64,000 bases of DNA from J027 sp965215855. GTDB lineage: Bacteria; Chloroflexota; Anaerolineae; Aggregatilineales; J027. The DNA is taken from NCBI GenBank assembly GCA_965215855.1, contig CBDCER010000002.1:310001-374000 (forward strand), in the 5' to 3' direction. This document shows positions 43,021 to 52,068 of this stretch, one piece after another; position 1 is the stretch's first letter; the number at the start of each line of letters is the position of its first letter. The position numbers were made by a program, and so were the translations under genes. Below the pieces are notes generated by a model. It had not been told where the DNA came from. It ran no database searches and worked only from the letters and a program-made list of their open reading frames with translations.

Positions 43021-43048
43021 ATTATACCTCCAAAACGCCCAAAGTCAA
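43021..43048 (-). promoter_or_regulatory. Promoter of the VOC gene
   Basis: On the minus strand, TTGACT (43048-43043), 16 bases and a perfect TATAAT (43026-43021), about 40 bases upstream of the start codon. Confidence 0.75.
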
Positions 43049-43141
43049 TATCGACAGGACGAGTTTGGGCGCGGCGGCAGCGCGGACGAGGTCAGGCCGC
43101 AGGTCTGGGCGAGATCGCGCAAATTAGGTATCAAATGCAGA

Positions 43142-44428
43142 TCATTCGCCCAGTTCAGTCAGCATCGTGTCCAGTTGGGGAATGTAGTCTTCTAACAGCA
43201 AGGCTTTGAAGCGAGCACGAGTATAAGCAATTTCCTTGCGGATAATGTCTATATCATCGGCTTCGGTACGTTTAAGTTGAATCGTATGAATTCTTATCAG
43301 CGATTCAGCAGCTTGCTTCAGTGTATAAGCATCCTGCAACTCGCCAGCCATCGTCAACGCCTGTCGGATGCGTTCGGTGGCAGCAGTGGCATCACCATTT
43401 CGCAGCAAAACCAACTGTCCTAATGTGATCTGCGACACGGCAAAGTTGCGGCGACGTCCCAGGCGAGAGAACATCTCACTGCTGAGACGGACATGTTCCT
43501 CGGCAGCATCAAATTTGCTCAGACGTCCTTCCAAACGCCCCAAATCATGATAAACGACCGCCAGCTCGGCTGTAGATCGTAGTGGCAACAGATCTTCCAC
43601 CGCATCATTCAGACGACGTTCAGCCTCGGCCAGAAGACGCTTTTTCTCAACTTTATTAGGAGCGGATTGGGCACGCACCTGATCAGCATAGGCCATCTGT
43701 CGTGACACCTGGGCACGCAAAGCCCACAGCCCCATCGTTTCGCAGGTCTGGAAGGCATCGTCTAACAGCGTCGCGGCCCGTTCCAAATCGTTCTGGTGAA
43801 TCAATGCCCCCGCCAAATCAACCGAAACACGGGTTCGCGTTTCAACAGCCCCCGAACTCAACGCCACCAATACACGTTCAAACTGGGGGATGGCTGCCGC
43901 GAATTCACCACGACTGAGATAGGCACGCCCCATTTCATAGACGGCTGTGGCTTCAAGATCTACCGGACCATCGCCATCGAGTAAGGACAATGCTTGCTCA
44001 TAGCTGATTATGGCAGCTTCCATCTGACCACGGGCCAATAAATGCTGCCCATAGGCCAACAACGCATGAATAAAATCGACCCGCAATTCATCCCGATTGG
44101 CGGCATAGAATTCGAGCGCCTGCCGAAACAGCCCCTCAGCCTCGTGTCGCATTCCACCTACTTCATCCAACGTAGCTGCCATCTCGATGACAACCTTGGC
44201 ATAGTGCGGGGTATGTTCATCGAGACGATAGTAGAGGCTTTCCAAATATTCCAAAAGTTCTTGAGCAAGCCCAGCCTCGCGCATCATTGATGCATGGCGC
44301 AGAATCAAATCCGCGACCTTCAGCGGATCAACAGTGCTGACGGGGCGCAGTTGTCGTCGGACAATGGCTCGGATGTTATTCAAGGTGGCCTGTTGTTCGG
44401 TGGTAAACAAAGTTGGAGTGTCCGCCAT
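43142..44428 (-). CDS. TPR-repeat partner of the STAND NTPase
   Basis: 428 residues, all helical, with tandem TPR-like repeats, for example AEGLFRQALEFYAANRDELR, MEAAIISYEQALSLL, EFAAAIPQFERVLVALSSG and FDAAEEHVRLSSEMFSRLG. No enzymatic domain is visible. Its ATG overlaps the stop of the upstream TIR/STAND gene (TGATG), so it is co-translated and probably present in a matching amount. STAND proteins often carry TPR sensors at their own C-terminus. Here the repeats are encoded separately, which suggests a split sensor/regulator (inference). The 140 bases downstream, up to the VOC promoter, contain no gene. Confidence 0.82.
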   Translation of the reverse strand: MADTPTLFTTEQQATLNNIRAIVRRQLRPVSTVDPLKVADLILRHASMMREAGLAQELLEYLESLYYRLDEHTPHYAKVVIEMAATLDEVGGMRHEAEGLFRQALEFYAANRDELRVDFIHALLAYGQHLLARGQMEAAIISYEQALSLLDGDGPVDLEATAVYEMGRAYLSRGEFAAAIPQFERVLVALSSGAVETRTRVSVDLAGALIHQNDLERAATLLDDAFQTCETMGLWALRAQVSRQMAYADQVRAQSAPNKVEKKRLLAEAERRLNDAVEDLLPLRSTAELAVVYHDLGRLEGRLSKFDAAEEHVRLSSEMFSRLGRRRNFAVSQITLGQLVLLRNGDATAATERIRQALTMAGELQDAYTLKQAAESLIRIHTIQLKRTEADDIDIIRKEIAYTRARFKALLLEDYIPQLDTMLTELGE

Positions 44429-46584
44429 CAGGGAGTTATCCTTAGCATATACTCAATCAGGGATTGGTCGATTTCATCCTGTTCTAAATCGCTCAGGGAC
44501 AGGGTTTGACGCAAGAAATAGCGGATAGCCGCCGGAATATGATACAGTCGTCCGACACGGCCCAGTAATCCACGTTGCACCAACACACGCAACTGATCCT
44601 GTGTCGATTCGCCACCGATCACCACTGCCATTTCACGAGTAAAGCTATCTGGCAACCCTTTCAAACGCCGCACTAAATTGAGCGCGTCTTCGGGCAATGT
44701 CTCCAGTTGGTCGCGCATATAAATATCATAGGCATCAGCCACGTCGCCAGTTAATTCCGCCAGGTCAGTCAATGTGGTGGACAATCCCTGGCGGCGCACC
44801 ATCTGGGTCCCGGCATGGATCAACCAGGGCATTGCACCAGTATGTTCCACAAAAGCTGCCACTGCATCATCATCAGGAAATTCGGATTGCAAATCATAAT
44901 CGGCAATGAGTTGCAACGCCAGCCGTTCAGCCTCATCAGGCAATAACGTTTCCACCGTATTTTCTTCCGTGCCGCTGGTGTAGGTGATGGGCTGCACTGG
45001 ACCGTAGGCCGTCAACAAGAAGCGTGTGCCACCAATGTTATCCAGGCGCGACACAAAATCGGCCAACTCCCCAATCTCCAATGGATCGCCCCAAGCATCA
45101 ACCTGATCCAACACCACCAACACCTGCCGTTCGCGCAGAATATCGCGCAGTGTGGCCCAATTGGTATCCGCTGGCAGTTCCAACAAAGCCAGCAATTGCT
45201 CCACCACATCTTCCGACTTGGTGCGGTCGCTGACATTCATCCACAACACGCCATCAGGATAGCGCCAACCAAAGCGGGCTGCATATTCCGCCGCCAGCCA
45301 GCTTTTACCCGCACCACCCGACCCATAAATCGCGATTTGCCGGAAACTGGTTGAGGCGATTTCCTGGCTGAGTTCACTGAGCGGGGCACGTTGTCCAATA
45401 AAATCGGCATACTGTGGCACATTTCGCATGGGTGGCAGGCCAGGATCAATCAAAGAACGGCTGGCCCGCATAGTTTCAGGTGGAAAATCCAGGCGTAGGT
45501 TGTCTAATTCAGGCTTAAACCACAATTGATAGCACGCGACGTCGTCGGGGAATGTTTCCCGCAAAGCAGACGTAGCGGCATCAAACGCATCGCGCACGCT
45601 TTGTTGAGTGGCGATCCCACCATAGAAATGACGGGCGAAATACGCTGCACCACTAGCCGACGGTTGTTTGCTGGTTCCGATGAGTGCTTTAACCACTGTT
45701 TCCTCTAACAAAAAGTGGGCAGTTGGCTCACTGATGGGACTATCCATCACAACCAACTGCACGGCGCTATCGCGGAACAAATTGATAAAGGGTTGTGGGT
45801 AAAGCGGCGCTTCATGGCCCCATTCATCCTCCAAGATAAATACATCGTTCGCGCTGTGGCACACCAAATGCACGATAGGATATTCATTGCCCGCTGCCAG
45901 CGTATTCACCAGATGATCTGCTATGGGTGGATTTAGGCGGGTCAGGGCCAGTGGTACGCCTTGAGCATGGGCAACTGCCGCCGCCAACTTTTGCCAGCCC
46001 TGAAGACCATCTAGCGCCATCTGGGGTGGAGATTCACCACCGTTACTGGCATAGGGCGCAGCAACAACAGCCAATATTCCCAGGTAGCGACGTAGGTCGT
46101 AGGGAATGATATGGCGCATATCGTAAGGCACAACCACCCGTCCCTGCGCCACTTCGACTGGTACATTGGAGAACGTGCTGGAAGCCGATACCACATCAGG
46201 CGTCCGGCCTGCCCACAACGCCACCAACTTCGACAGATTAAGCGTATACCGCTCATTACTGCTCAGGTCAACCCAATCCAACGTCTCCAGCGCAGGCATT
46301 ACCGGAGCAAAGCGAGATACTACTGGCAAGATGATCTGATCGTTATCGCGGGCGAAATTCACCGCTTGCTGCACAACTGAAGATCCCATTGCATCAGGTG
46401 AGATCACCACCAAAACATAAGCTGCTTCTTCCAGCCCGGCCCTAGTAGCAGCATCACGGTCCGCACCCGTGGGGATATGTTTTTCATCGAACCAGATATT
46501 CAGACCCGCTGCTTCCAAATCTTTGACCAGGCGACGAACAAAGCCTAAATCTTCGCGGGCATAACTGACAAACACATGCGACAT
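44428..46584 (-). CDS. TIR - CHAT-like - STAND (NB-ARC-type) NTPase
   Basis: 718 residues. Residues 1-125: TIR domain (HVFVSYAREDLGFVRRLVKD, LNIWFDEKHIPTG). At the usual catalytic Glu site (S-x-W-x-x-x-E) it has SSVVQQA, giving Ala74. Residues 160-350: CHAT-like caspase-fold region with His243 in VHLVCHSANDVF, but MDSPISE where the catalytic Cys is expected. Residues 390-620: NTPase with Walker A GSGGAGKSWL (421-430), Walker B VLVVLDQVD (about 488-496) and RFLLTAYG as sensor. A winged-helix region follows (SFTREMAVVIGGES). The ATPase is intact while both effector-type domains look catalytically degenerate. It is coupled to the downstream TPR gene. Signal sensing or defence is inferred from architecture. 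Confidence 0.82.
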   Translation of the reverse strand: MSHVFVSYAREDLGFVRRLVKDLEAAGLNIWFDEKHIPTGADRDAATRAGLEEAAYVLVVISPDAMGSSVVQQAVNFARDNDQIILPVVSRFAPVMPALETLDWVDLSSNERYTLNLSKLVALWAGRTPDVVSASSTFSNVPVEVAQGRVVVPYDMRHIIPYDLRRYLGILAVVAAPYASNGGESPPQMALDGLQGWQKLAAAVAHAQGVPLALTRLNPPIADHLVNTLAAGNEYPIVHLVCHSANDVFILEDEWGHEAPLYPQPFINLFRDSAVQLVVMDSPISEPTAHFLLEETVVKALIGTSKQPSASGAAYFARHFYGGIATQQSVRDAFDAATSALRETFPDDVACYQLWFKPELDNLRLDFPPETMRASRSLIDPGLPPMRNVPQYADFIGQRAPLSELSQEIASTSFRQIAIYGSGGAGKSWLAAEYAARFGWRYPDGVLWMNVSDRTKSEDVVEQLLALLELPADTNWATLRDILRERQVLVVLDQVDAWGDPLEIGELADFVSRLDNIGGTRFLLTAYGPVQPITYTSGTEENTVETLLPDEAERLALQLIADYDLQSEFPDDDAVAAFVEHTGAMPWLIHAGTQMVRRQGLSTTLTDLAELTGDVADAYDIYMRDQLETLPEDALNLVRRLKGLPDSFTREMAVVIGGESTQDQLRVLVQRGLLGRVGRLYHIPAAIRYFLRQTLSLSDLEQDEIDQSLIEYMLRITP

Positions 46585-46626
46585 TATGTTTCAATCTTTC
46601 AATAAGTACGACACGCCAACACGCCC

Positions 46627-46655
46627 ATTATAACGGCTGTTAGGAATGCGCGAAA
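46627..46655 (-). promoter_or_regulatory. Candidate promoter of the STAND operon
   Basis: A perfect TATAAT (minus strand, 46632-46627) lies about 43 bases before the start codon. The -35 candidate TTTCGC, 17 bases further upstream, is a poor match. Confidence 0.45.
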
Positions 46656-46727
46656 CTTGAATACGATAAGTTCATTTATGATTGGTTTCCCAGCACGCGC
46701 CCAAGAATAATGAAAGTCTCTCCACAC

Positions 46728-46776
46728 CCTACTATCAACACTACCACCTATTAGGGGTGGTAGTGTTGATAGTAGG
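46728..46776. repeat. 21-bp perfect inverted repeat (stem-loop)
   Basis: Arms at 46728-46748 and 46756-46776 are exact reverse complements with a seven-base loop (key sequence CTACTATCAACACTACCACC on one arm). There is no T run on either side. It lies in the 298-base spacer between the SDR gene and the STAND promoter. Nothing else gene-like is seen in that spacer. Confidence 0.8.
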
Positions 46777-46882
46777 ATTTCTCAGTGGTATGGAGACAGA
46801 ATTTCCGTTAGATGTTTTCCAAGAACTTTCAGAAGCCGGGCAACCTCAAAGTCGACTAACGACAATACACTGCCACCAACAG

Positions 46883-47674
46883 CTACATCGTGGCCTTAAT
46901 TTCGCCACCATCCACCGGAATCATTGCGCCATGAATGAAACCTGCCGCTGGTGAACATAGGAAAGCGGCTACATTGCCGAATTCCTCTGGCGTACCCATA
47001 CGTTTCAGGGGGATGCTCGCGGTTCGCGTGGCACGTTCTTCCTCTAGTGTTAGATTGTTAGATTTTGCCCGGAACTCCAACAATTGATCTGTGCGAGCCG
47101 TGGCCGTCCAGCCCGGCAGAATAGCATTCACCCGAATACCTTCTGATCCCAATTCATTCGCCAGTGTCTTGACCAGTCCGGCAATGCCCGCGCGATAGGT
47201 ATTGGATAACAGTAGGTTCTGGGCAGGTTGTTTGACGGTCAGGGAGGTGATGGTCAAAATCGCTGCTCGGTCCGATTGGCGGAGATAGGGCAAAGCTGTC
47301 TTAATCATCTGGACGGTACTACTCAACAGCAGATGATAGGCCGTGTCCCAATCATCTAGCACCAAATCATCAAATTTACCAGCACGCGGGCCACCCGCAT
47401 TGGTCACCAGCACATCCAGGCCACCCAATTTTTCCGCAGCCTGTTCAATCACTGCTGAAATTGTGTCGCGCCGAATGAGATCACCTGCAATAGCGTGAAT
47501 GCTTCCCCCACTCTCAGCCTGAATTGCCTGAGCAGTGGCTGTCAAGGTCTGCAAATCGCGTCCGTTGATGGCGACGTGCGCCCCCTCTAAACTAAATCGG
47601 CGAGCAGTGGCGGCTCCTAAACCAGAGCGACTGGCCGCCACAAAAACCTTTGCACCTGCAAGTCCTAAATCCAT
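46883..47674 (-). CDS. SDR-family oxidoreductase with non-canonical active site
   Basis: 263 residues of a Rossmann short-chain dehydrogenase. The cofactor loop reads VAASRSGLGAATARRF, with AASRSGLG in place of T-G-x3-G-x-G. NAGGPRAGKF corresponds to the NAG block and ITSLTVKQP holds the Ser region. The Y-x3-K motif is altered: NTYRAGIAGLVK has Tyr but no Lys four residues later. The C-terminus PEEFGNVAAFLCSPAAGFIHG is conserved. This variant subgroup resembles 3-oxoacyl-ACP-reductase-annotated proteins with unknown substrate. AAGGAG lies upstream of the ATG. Confidence 0.85.
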   Translation of the reverse strand: MDLGLAGAKVFVAASRSGLGAATARRFSLEGAHVAINGRDLQTLTATAQAIQAESGGSIHAIAGDLIRRDTISAVIEQAAEKLGGLDVLVTNAGGPRAGKFDDLVLDDWDTAYHLLLSSTVQMIKTALPYLRQSDRAAILTITSLTVKQPAQNLLLSNTYRAGIAGLVKTLANELGSEGIRVNAILPGWTATARTDQLLEFRAKSNNLTLEEERATRTASIPLKRMGTPEEFGNVAAFLCSPAAGFIHGAMIPVDGGEIKATM

Positions 47675-47797
47675 AGATGGTTACTCCTTGTATGCAGCAC
47701 CATTCTACCGCATCAGGGCATAACGCCAACCATTTCAGCCTATTAATTTGGTTGGCGAAGAAACAAATCATTTTATGATGCGCGGGTGTAGTGTGAG

Positions 47798-48967
47798 CTA
47801 CGAAAACAGCTCGCTCAACGCATATCGCAAATCTGTGAGGCGTTCTGGATCTGCCAAATACAAGACATAGTAGCTGGAACGTTGCGTTGTTACCCAACCA
47901 TTTCTTTGCAAAATTTTCAGGTGTTTTGAAATAGCAGCATCAGAGATACCGATAATCTCTGCCAATTCCCGTGTTGAGCGTGCTTTTTTAGCAATGAGTT
48001 TAATAATCTGCAATCTTGTCGGATCACTCAATGCCCGTAACATCGCCACCAAATCTTCCCCCAAAACCGGTGAGCGACCTGCTTGTTGTATAGCAGACAT
48101 TGGATATGTTATCGAAAGTGAGAAAGCACTCATTTTCAGCGAATTATCCAGAACGAAAGACATGTATGGATACAGAAAATAAGAGGGATACAAATTCAAA
48201 GAACTCTGTTCATCCAGATGGAGCGTTTCATTTTCATATGAAGATACAAAAGTTACCGTTTGTGCAACATCATCAATGTGTGTCCGAGGAGTCAGGTGTT
48301 TTAACGTTGCTGCCACTCCTGCATTGTATAAAAGCCGCCCTCGTTGCATAACCTCCTGGAAAAAAAGACCTTCAAGTGCGAGCCACTGTTCGCTAAAATG
48401 TGCCTCCCAGTACATATCAATGAACTCAATAAACCGTTGCTTCAAACGTTGTGGATCAGCAACTAAAATGTCTACCAATTCCAACGAATCAGGATAGTGT
48501 TGATTGATCCATGTTTTGGCTTTCACCTGCAAGCCGTAGTCTTCCAAAAAAACTTCAGGATCGGGGCAATTCAATATCTTGCGTTGGCCTTCGGGCGCTC
48601 TATCATGAGTGAGAAACATAATTATGGGTTCGATAAATCTATTGAGTGGCAAATGCGTAAACTGCCAGATTTCCTGACTATAGGATGGTTCCTCTACGTA
48701 TTCAGACTGCCACAAGAGGCTGATACACTCTCGTATGATTACCCTAAAAAACCGTAGCTCGGCACGGAAATCAGACGGTAGATGTTTCATGGTTTCAACT
48801 GCCCAATTAATGTGTAGAGGATGGTGTTTATAGTCGTCTAGGACACGCAAACTAACGAGCAGTTCATACAAAACAGAATAGCTGAAGGCCACTCGCTCAA
48901 TCGGTAAATCTGCTAAATGGAGTTTTATCGACATCTGATTCACTATTTCGTTAATAAGTTGATTCAT
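47798..48967 (-). CDS. ArsR-family regulator with DUF5937-type N-terminal domain
   Basis: About 389 residues. Residues 1-300 are the effector-like region; LPIERVAFSYSVLYELLVSL near the start is the hallmark of DUF5937 regulators. The C-terminal 90 residues are a winged helix: LRALSDPTRLQIIKLIAKKA, STRELAEIIGISDAAISKHL and QRNGWVTTQRSSYYVLYL. No metal-binding Cys pair is visible, so it is unlikely to sense metal the ArsR way. The start is uncertain: ATG at 48967, ATG at 48934 (MSIKLHLADLP) or TTG at 49003, none with a good ribosome site. It is divergent from the S41 peptidase gene with a gap of about 54 bases and probably controls it. Confidence 0.82.
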   Translation of the reverse strand: MNQLINEIVNQMSIKLHLADLPIERVAFSYSVLYELLVSLRVLDDYKHHPLHINWAVETMKHLPSDFRAELRFFRVIIRECISLLWQSEYVEEPSYSQEIWQFTHLPLNRFIEPIIMFLTHDRAPEGQRKILNCPDPEVFLEDYGLQVKAKTWINQHYPDSLELVDILVADPQRLKQRFIEFIDMYWEAHFSEQWLALEGLFFQEVMQRGRLLYNAGVAATLKHLTPRTHIDDVAQTVTFVSSYENETLHLDEQSSLNLYPSYFLYPYMSFVLDNSLKMSAFSLSITYPMSAIQQAGRSPVLGEDLVAMLRALSDPTRLQIIKLIAKKARSTRELAEIIGISDAAISKHLKILQRNGWVTTQRSSYYVLYLADPERLTDLRYALSELFS

Positions 48968-49021
48968 CAGCTGACTATAGCTTAATGTAGAAGCGCCCTG
49001 CAAATTTTAGGAGGTTTCGCT

Positions 49022-50200
49022 ATGGAACTGTTGTCTGAAATCCAATCCGCTATCCGCGATCATTATGTTCTCACCGATCAGGTTGATGAGGTTATTTCGG
49101 CGCTTGATACACGAGCCGATAAGTTGACAGCAAACCTCGGCCCTCAACAACTTGCCCAAATCGTGACCACCATCTTACGCGAAATTACCAATGATATGCA
49201 CTTTGCGCTTATGTACAGTCCAGCGGGGCAAGGTTCGCCACAACAAGCACAAACGCCTATCTATTTTCAGCAGAGTGCCCGAAACAACTATTACTTTGAG
49301 GAGGCCAAACGGCTGACCGGCAATATTGGATACCTCCACATTCGCATGTTTTCAAATGCACGCGCAGCCCTGGAAACAGCGATGGGAGCGATGGCTTTTG
49401 TGGCACATACTGATGCGCTTATTTTCGATATTCGTCAGCATCGTGGGGGTACGCCGGAGATGATCCAAGTGCTGTTAAGTTACCTGTTCGATGAAACAAC
49501 CCATATCAACACGTTTTATCATCGGAGTACCGACGAATATACACAGACCTGGACACTCCCGTATGTGCCGGGTAAAAGTTTAAGCCATGCGCCAGTTTAT
49601 GTTCTCATTAGTTCGATGACGGGTTCGGCGGGCGAAGAATTTGCCTATGATTTGCAACAACTTGACCGCGCAACACTGATTGGGCAAACAACGGCTGGAG
49701 CCGGGCATACCGCCTGTGTTGTCCCTGTAGGCGATAGCTATAAACTCATGGTCCCGCATGGCCGCCCCATCAATCCCATATCGGGCACAGGCTGGCAGGG
49801 CATGGGTGTTGTCCCGGATATTGAAACCCCAGCGGAAGAAGCACTTCGGGTCGCGCATCTCCATGCCCTCGAAACACTTATTGAGGCAAGTGCAGATGAC
49901 ATGTCGCGTGCTTACTATCAGTGGGAATATGAAACTGCCCAGGCTCATTACCAGCCCTATGTTGTGAATGATGTATCTGCATATGTTGGAGATTATCAGG
50001 GGCGACAGATTATCGAAGAAAACGGCATGTTAGTTTATCACTCGCCGCGAATGCACCAGACGCTGACTCCAATCGCGGAACATGTTTTTGCGTTAGGGGA
50101 TGAAGTGCGTATTCGCTTTGCAGACGATCAAATGCAATTGATCTGGCGGGACCAACCACGCCGAGAAACCCTTACGAAGCTGACCAACGCCTCAGCATAA
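49022..50200 (+). CDS. S41-family (IRBP/C-terminal-processing-type) serine peptidase
   Basis: 392 residues. An N-terminal helical IRBP-like region (LLSEIQSAIRDHYVLTDQV) leads to the S41 core: GNIGYLHIRMFSNARAALE, ALIFDIRQHRGGTPEMI and the nucleophile Ser202 in SSMTGSAGEEFAYDLQ, followed by IGQTTAGAGH. The C-terminal 90 residues are a beta-rich extra domain. No signal peptide or PDZ domain is seen, so it appears cytoplasmic, unlike most CtpA proteins. GGAGG lies upstream of the ATG. Its divergent ArsR/DUF5937 neighbour suggests induction by a small molecule or stress (inference). Confidence 0.88.
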   Translation: MELLSEIQSAIRDHYVLTDQVDEVISALDTRADKLTANLGPQQLAQIVTTILREITNDMHFALMYSPAGQGSPQQAQTPIYFQQSARNNYYFEEAKRLTGNIGYLHIRMFSNARAALETAMGAMAFVAHTDALIFDIRQHRGGTPEMIQVLLSYLFDETTHINTFYHRSTDEYTQTWTLPYVPGKSLSHAPVYVLISSMTGSAGEEFAYDLQQLDRATLIGQTTAGAGHTACVVPVGDSYKLMVPHGRPINPISGTGWQGMGVVPDIETPAEEALRVAHLHALETLIEASADDMSRAYYQWEYETAQAHYQPYVVNDVSAYVGDYQGRQIIEENGMLVYHSPRMHQTLTPIAEHVFALGDEVRIRFADDQMQLIWRDQPRRETLTKLTNASA

Positions 50201-50215
50201 TTTTGGCACAAAACC

Positions 50216-50255
50216 CCGGATAAGCCATCTGGCAAGTCGCACTCGGCTTATCCGG
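50216..50255. terminator. Bidirectional-type stem-loop between convergent genes
   Basis: CCGGATAAGCC (50216-50226) and GGCTTATCCGG (50245-50255) form an 11-bp perfect stem with an 18-base loop. On the minus strand it is followed by GGTTTTG, and on the plus strand no T run is present. Confidence 0.55.
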
Positions 50256-50277
50256 ATTGCTCAGAAGTTCTATCTCA

Positions 50278-52068
50278 TCACGGCATGACGCCAACTATTT
50301 CCGCCGCCTGTCGGCCATCGGCAGCACGATCCCCTTGCCACAAATGCCGCATCTCATCGCAAGTTGTCAGCAGACCATCTAAATTGCCCTCGGCTTCGAT
50401 GCGCCCCTGCTTTAACACGATGATGTGGTCGGCGCGGCGCAAGGCCGGTTTGCGATGGGAGACGACCAGACAGGTTGCCTCGTGCTGGAAAACTCGTTCC
50501 CATAGCGTGCGTTCGGTCTCGACATCCAACGCACTCGACAGATCATCAAACACCAACAGTTCTGGTTGGCGCACAAACATCCGCGCTGCTGCCGTGCGTT
50601 GAATCTGACCGCCGGACAACCTTACACCTTTGGGGCCGACCATCGTCTCCAGACCTTCGTCTAACTCCGCCAGATCACGCTCCATCACCGCCGTTCGCAG
50701 CGCAGCCTCAACCGGTTCGTCGTTTGCATCCAGGCCCATCAGGATGTTATCGCGCAAAGATTCGCTGAACAGGCGCGGAACCTGGCCGGTGTAGGCGGTT
50801 CGCGGTGGTACGAAGAATTCGCCCAAATTATCTACTGTTTGCCCATTCCAACGCACGTCGCCGCCATCTTTGGGGAGCAGGCCCAATAGCGTCCGCAGCA
50901 GAGTCGTCTTGCCGGAGCCGATACGTCCCGTGATGACCACAAACTGACCACGTTTCACCGAAAAACTGATGTCATGGATGCTGTTCTGTGTGCCAGGATA
51001 GGTAAAGCTGAGGTTGGAGACCGTTAGCGCCTCTAGGTGATCTGTCGCTGTTTTCGGTGTATAGAACTCAGCCGGTTGAGGAATATGTGGTTGCTGCACC
51101 AATATTTCCGGCGGCGCACCCTGCATCAATTCGGTCAGACGCTCATTGGCGACGCTGGCTTGCTTATAACGTGCCAGCGCAACTCCAAAGAACCAGGTGG
51201 CCTCGGTCACATAGTCCAAATAGTAAACAAACAGCGCGAAATCGCCCACGCTGAAGCTGCCGTCACGGATCGAACTGGCGGACAGCAGCAAAATGATACC
51301 TGTGCCGATGTTGAGCGTATTCCAGAACACCGATTCCAGCAGTTCGTTAAATAGCCGGTCCAGTAAAGCAGCTTTGCGGCGACGTTCGTTGATGCCCTCA
51401 AAATGGCGGACAACCGGTTCCTCAGCAGTCGCCACCTTCACCGCCTGGGTCGCGCCGAATAGTTCGCCGATGAAGCCCATCACCTCGCCCGCCACTTTCC
51501 GGTGTGCCCGGCGATAGCGTTCGACACGTTGGCGAGCCATGCTCGATAGGATAATCACAATTACCAGCGGGATGAACACGACCAACGTGATTTTGACGTT
51601 GATGCTCAACAAAATCGCAATCGCAATCACCGAAAAGAAAGTGAAGCCAAGCAGATCATTGGTCCAGATGATGAAGACACCAAGTTGGTCTACATCGCCA
51701 TCAAAGCGGCTGATGGCCTCGCCAGGTGAGCGTGGCAGCGAACGCGCACCAGGACGTTGCAGGATACGCGCCATGACATTGCGCCGCACCAGGTCGCCAA
51801 CCAGGAAGAATTCGTTCATCCACCCAGCAAACACACCCATATGGACAATACGACGCCCAATCAAAAACGCGGCCATGAGTGCAATAATTGTCCAGGCATT
51901 CATGCCTGCTGCTGTACTATCGGTCAAGTAATCGAAGAATTCACGCAGTAGCAAGCCCGGCGCTTGTAGACTTGTAAAGACCAGCAATGTCCCAATGCCA
52001 TGAATCAGATGCCAGCGCCAGGCACGCCGCATCAATTGAAGCGAGAGTTTCCAGGTCGGCATCATCAT
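50278..52068 (-). CDS. ABC exporter half-transporter, degenerate-site subunit
   Basis: 596 residues. Six membrane helices (residues 1-320) are fused to an ATPase. Walker A GRIGSGKTTLLR and signature LSGGQIQRTAAARM are canonical. Walker B reads LLVFDDLSSALD, with Asp instead of the catalytic Glu, and the H-loop VSHRKPALRRAD keeps its His. This pattern is that of the degenerate-site partner in heterodimeric exporters such as BmrC/TM287. The ATG at 52068 overlaps the stop of the upstream partner by four bases and has GGAGG upstream. Exports drugs, lipids or peptides; the substrate is not predictable. Confidence 0.92.
   Translation of the reverse strand: MMMPTWKLSLQLMRRAWRWHLIHGIGTLLVFTSLQAPGLLLREFFDYLTDSTAAGMNAWTIIALMAAFLIGRRIVHMGVFAGWMNEFFLVGDLVRRNVMARILQRPGARSLPRSPGEAISRFDGDVDQLGVFIIWTNDLLGFTFFSVIAIAILLSINVKITLVVFIPLVIVIILSSMARQRVERYRRAHRKVAGEVMGFIGELFGATQAVKVATAEEPVVRHFEGINERRRKAALLDRLFNELLESVFWNTLNIGTGIILLLSASSIRDGSFSVGDFALFVYYLDYVTEATWFFGVALARYKQASVANERLTELMQGAPPEILVQQPHIPQPAEFYTPKTATDHLEALTVSNLSFTYPGTQNSIHDISFSVKRGQFVVITGRIGSGKTTLLRTLLGLLPKDGGDVRWNGQTVDNLGEFFVPPRTAYTGQVPRLFSESLRDNILMGLDANDEPVEAALRTAVMERDLAELDEGLETMVGPKGVRLSGGQIQRTAAARMFVRQPELLVFDDLSSALDVETERTLWERVFQHEATCLVVSHRKPALRRADHIIVLKQGRIEAEGNLDGLLTTCDEMRHLWQGDRAADGRQAAEIVGVMP

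Noticed and set aside
46728..46776. Calling the 21-bp hairpin an intrinsic terminator
   Set aside because: No T run follows the stem on either strand, so only an unexplained inverted repeat is reported.
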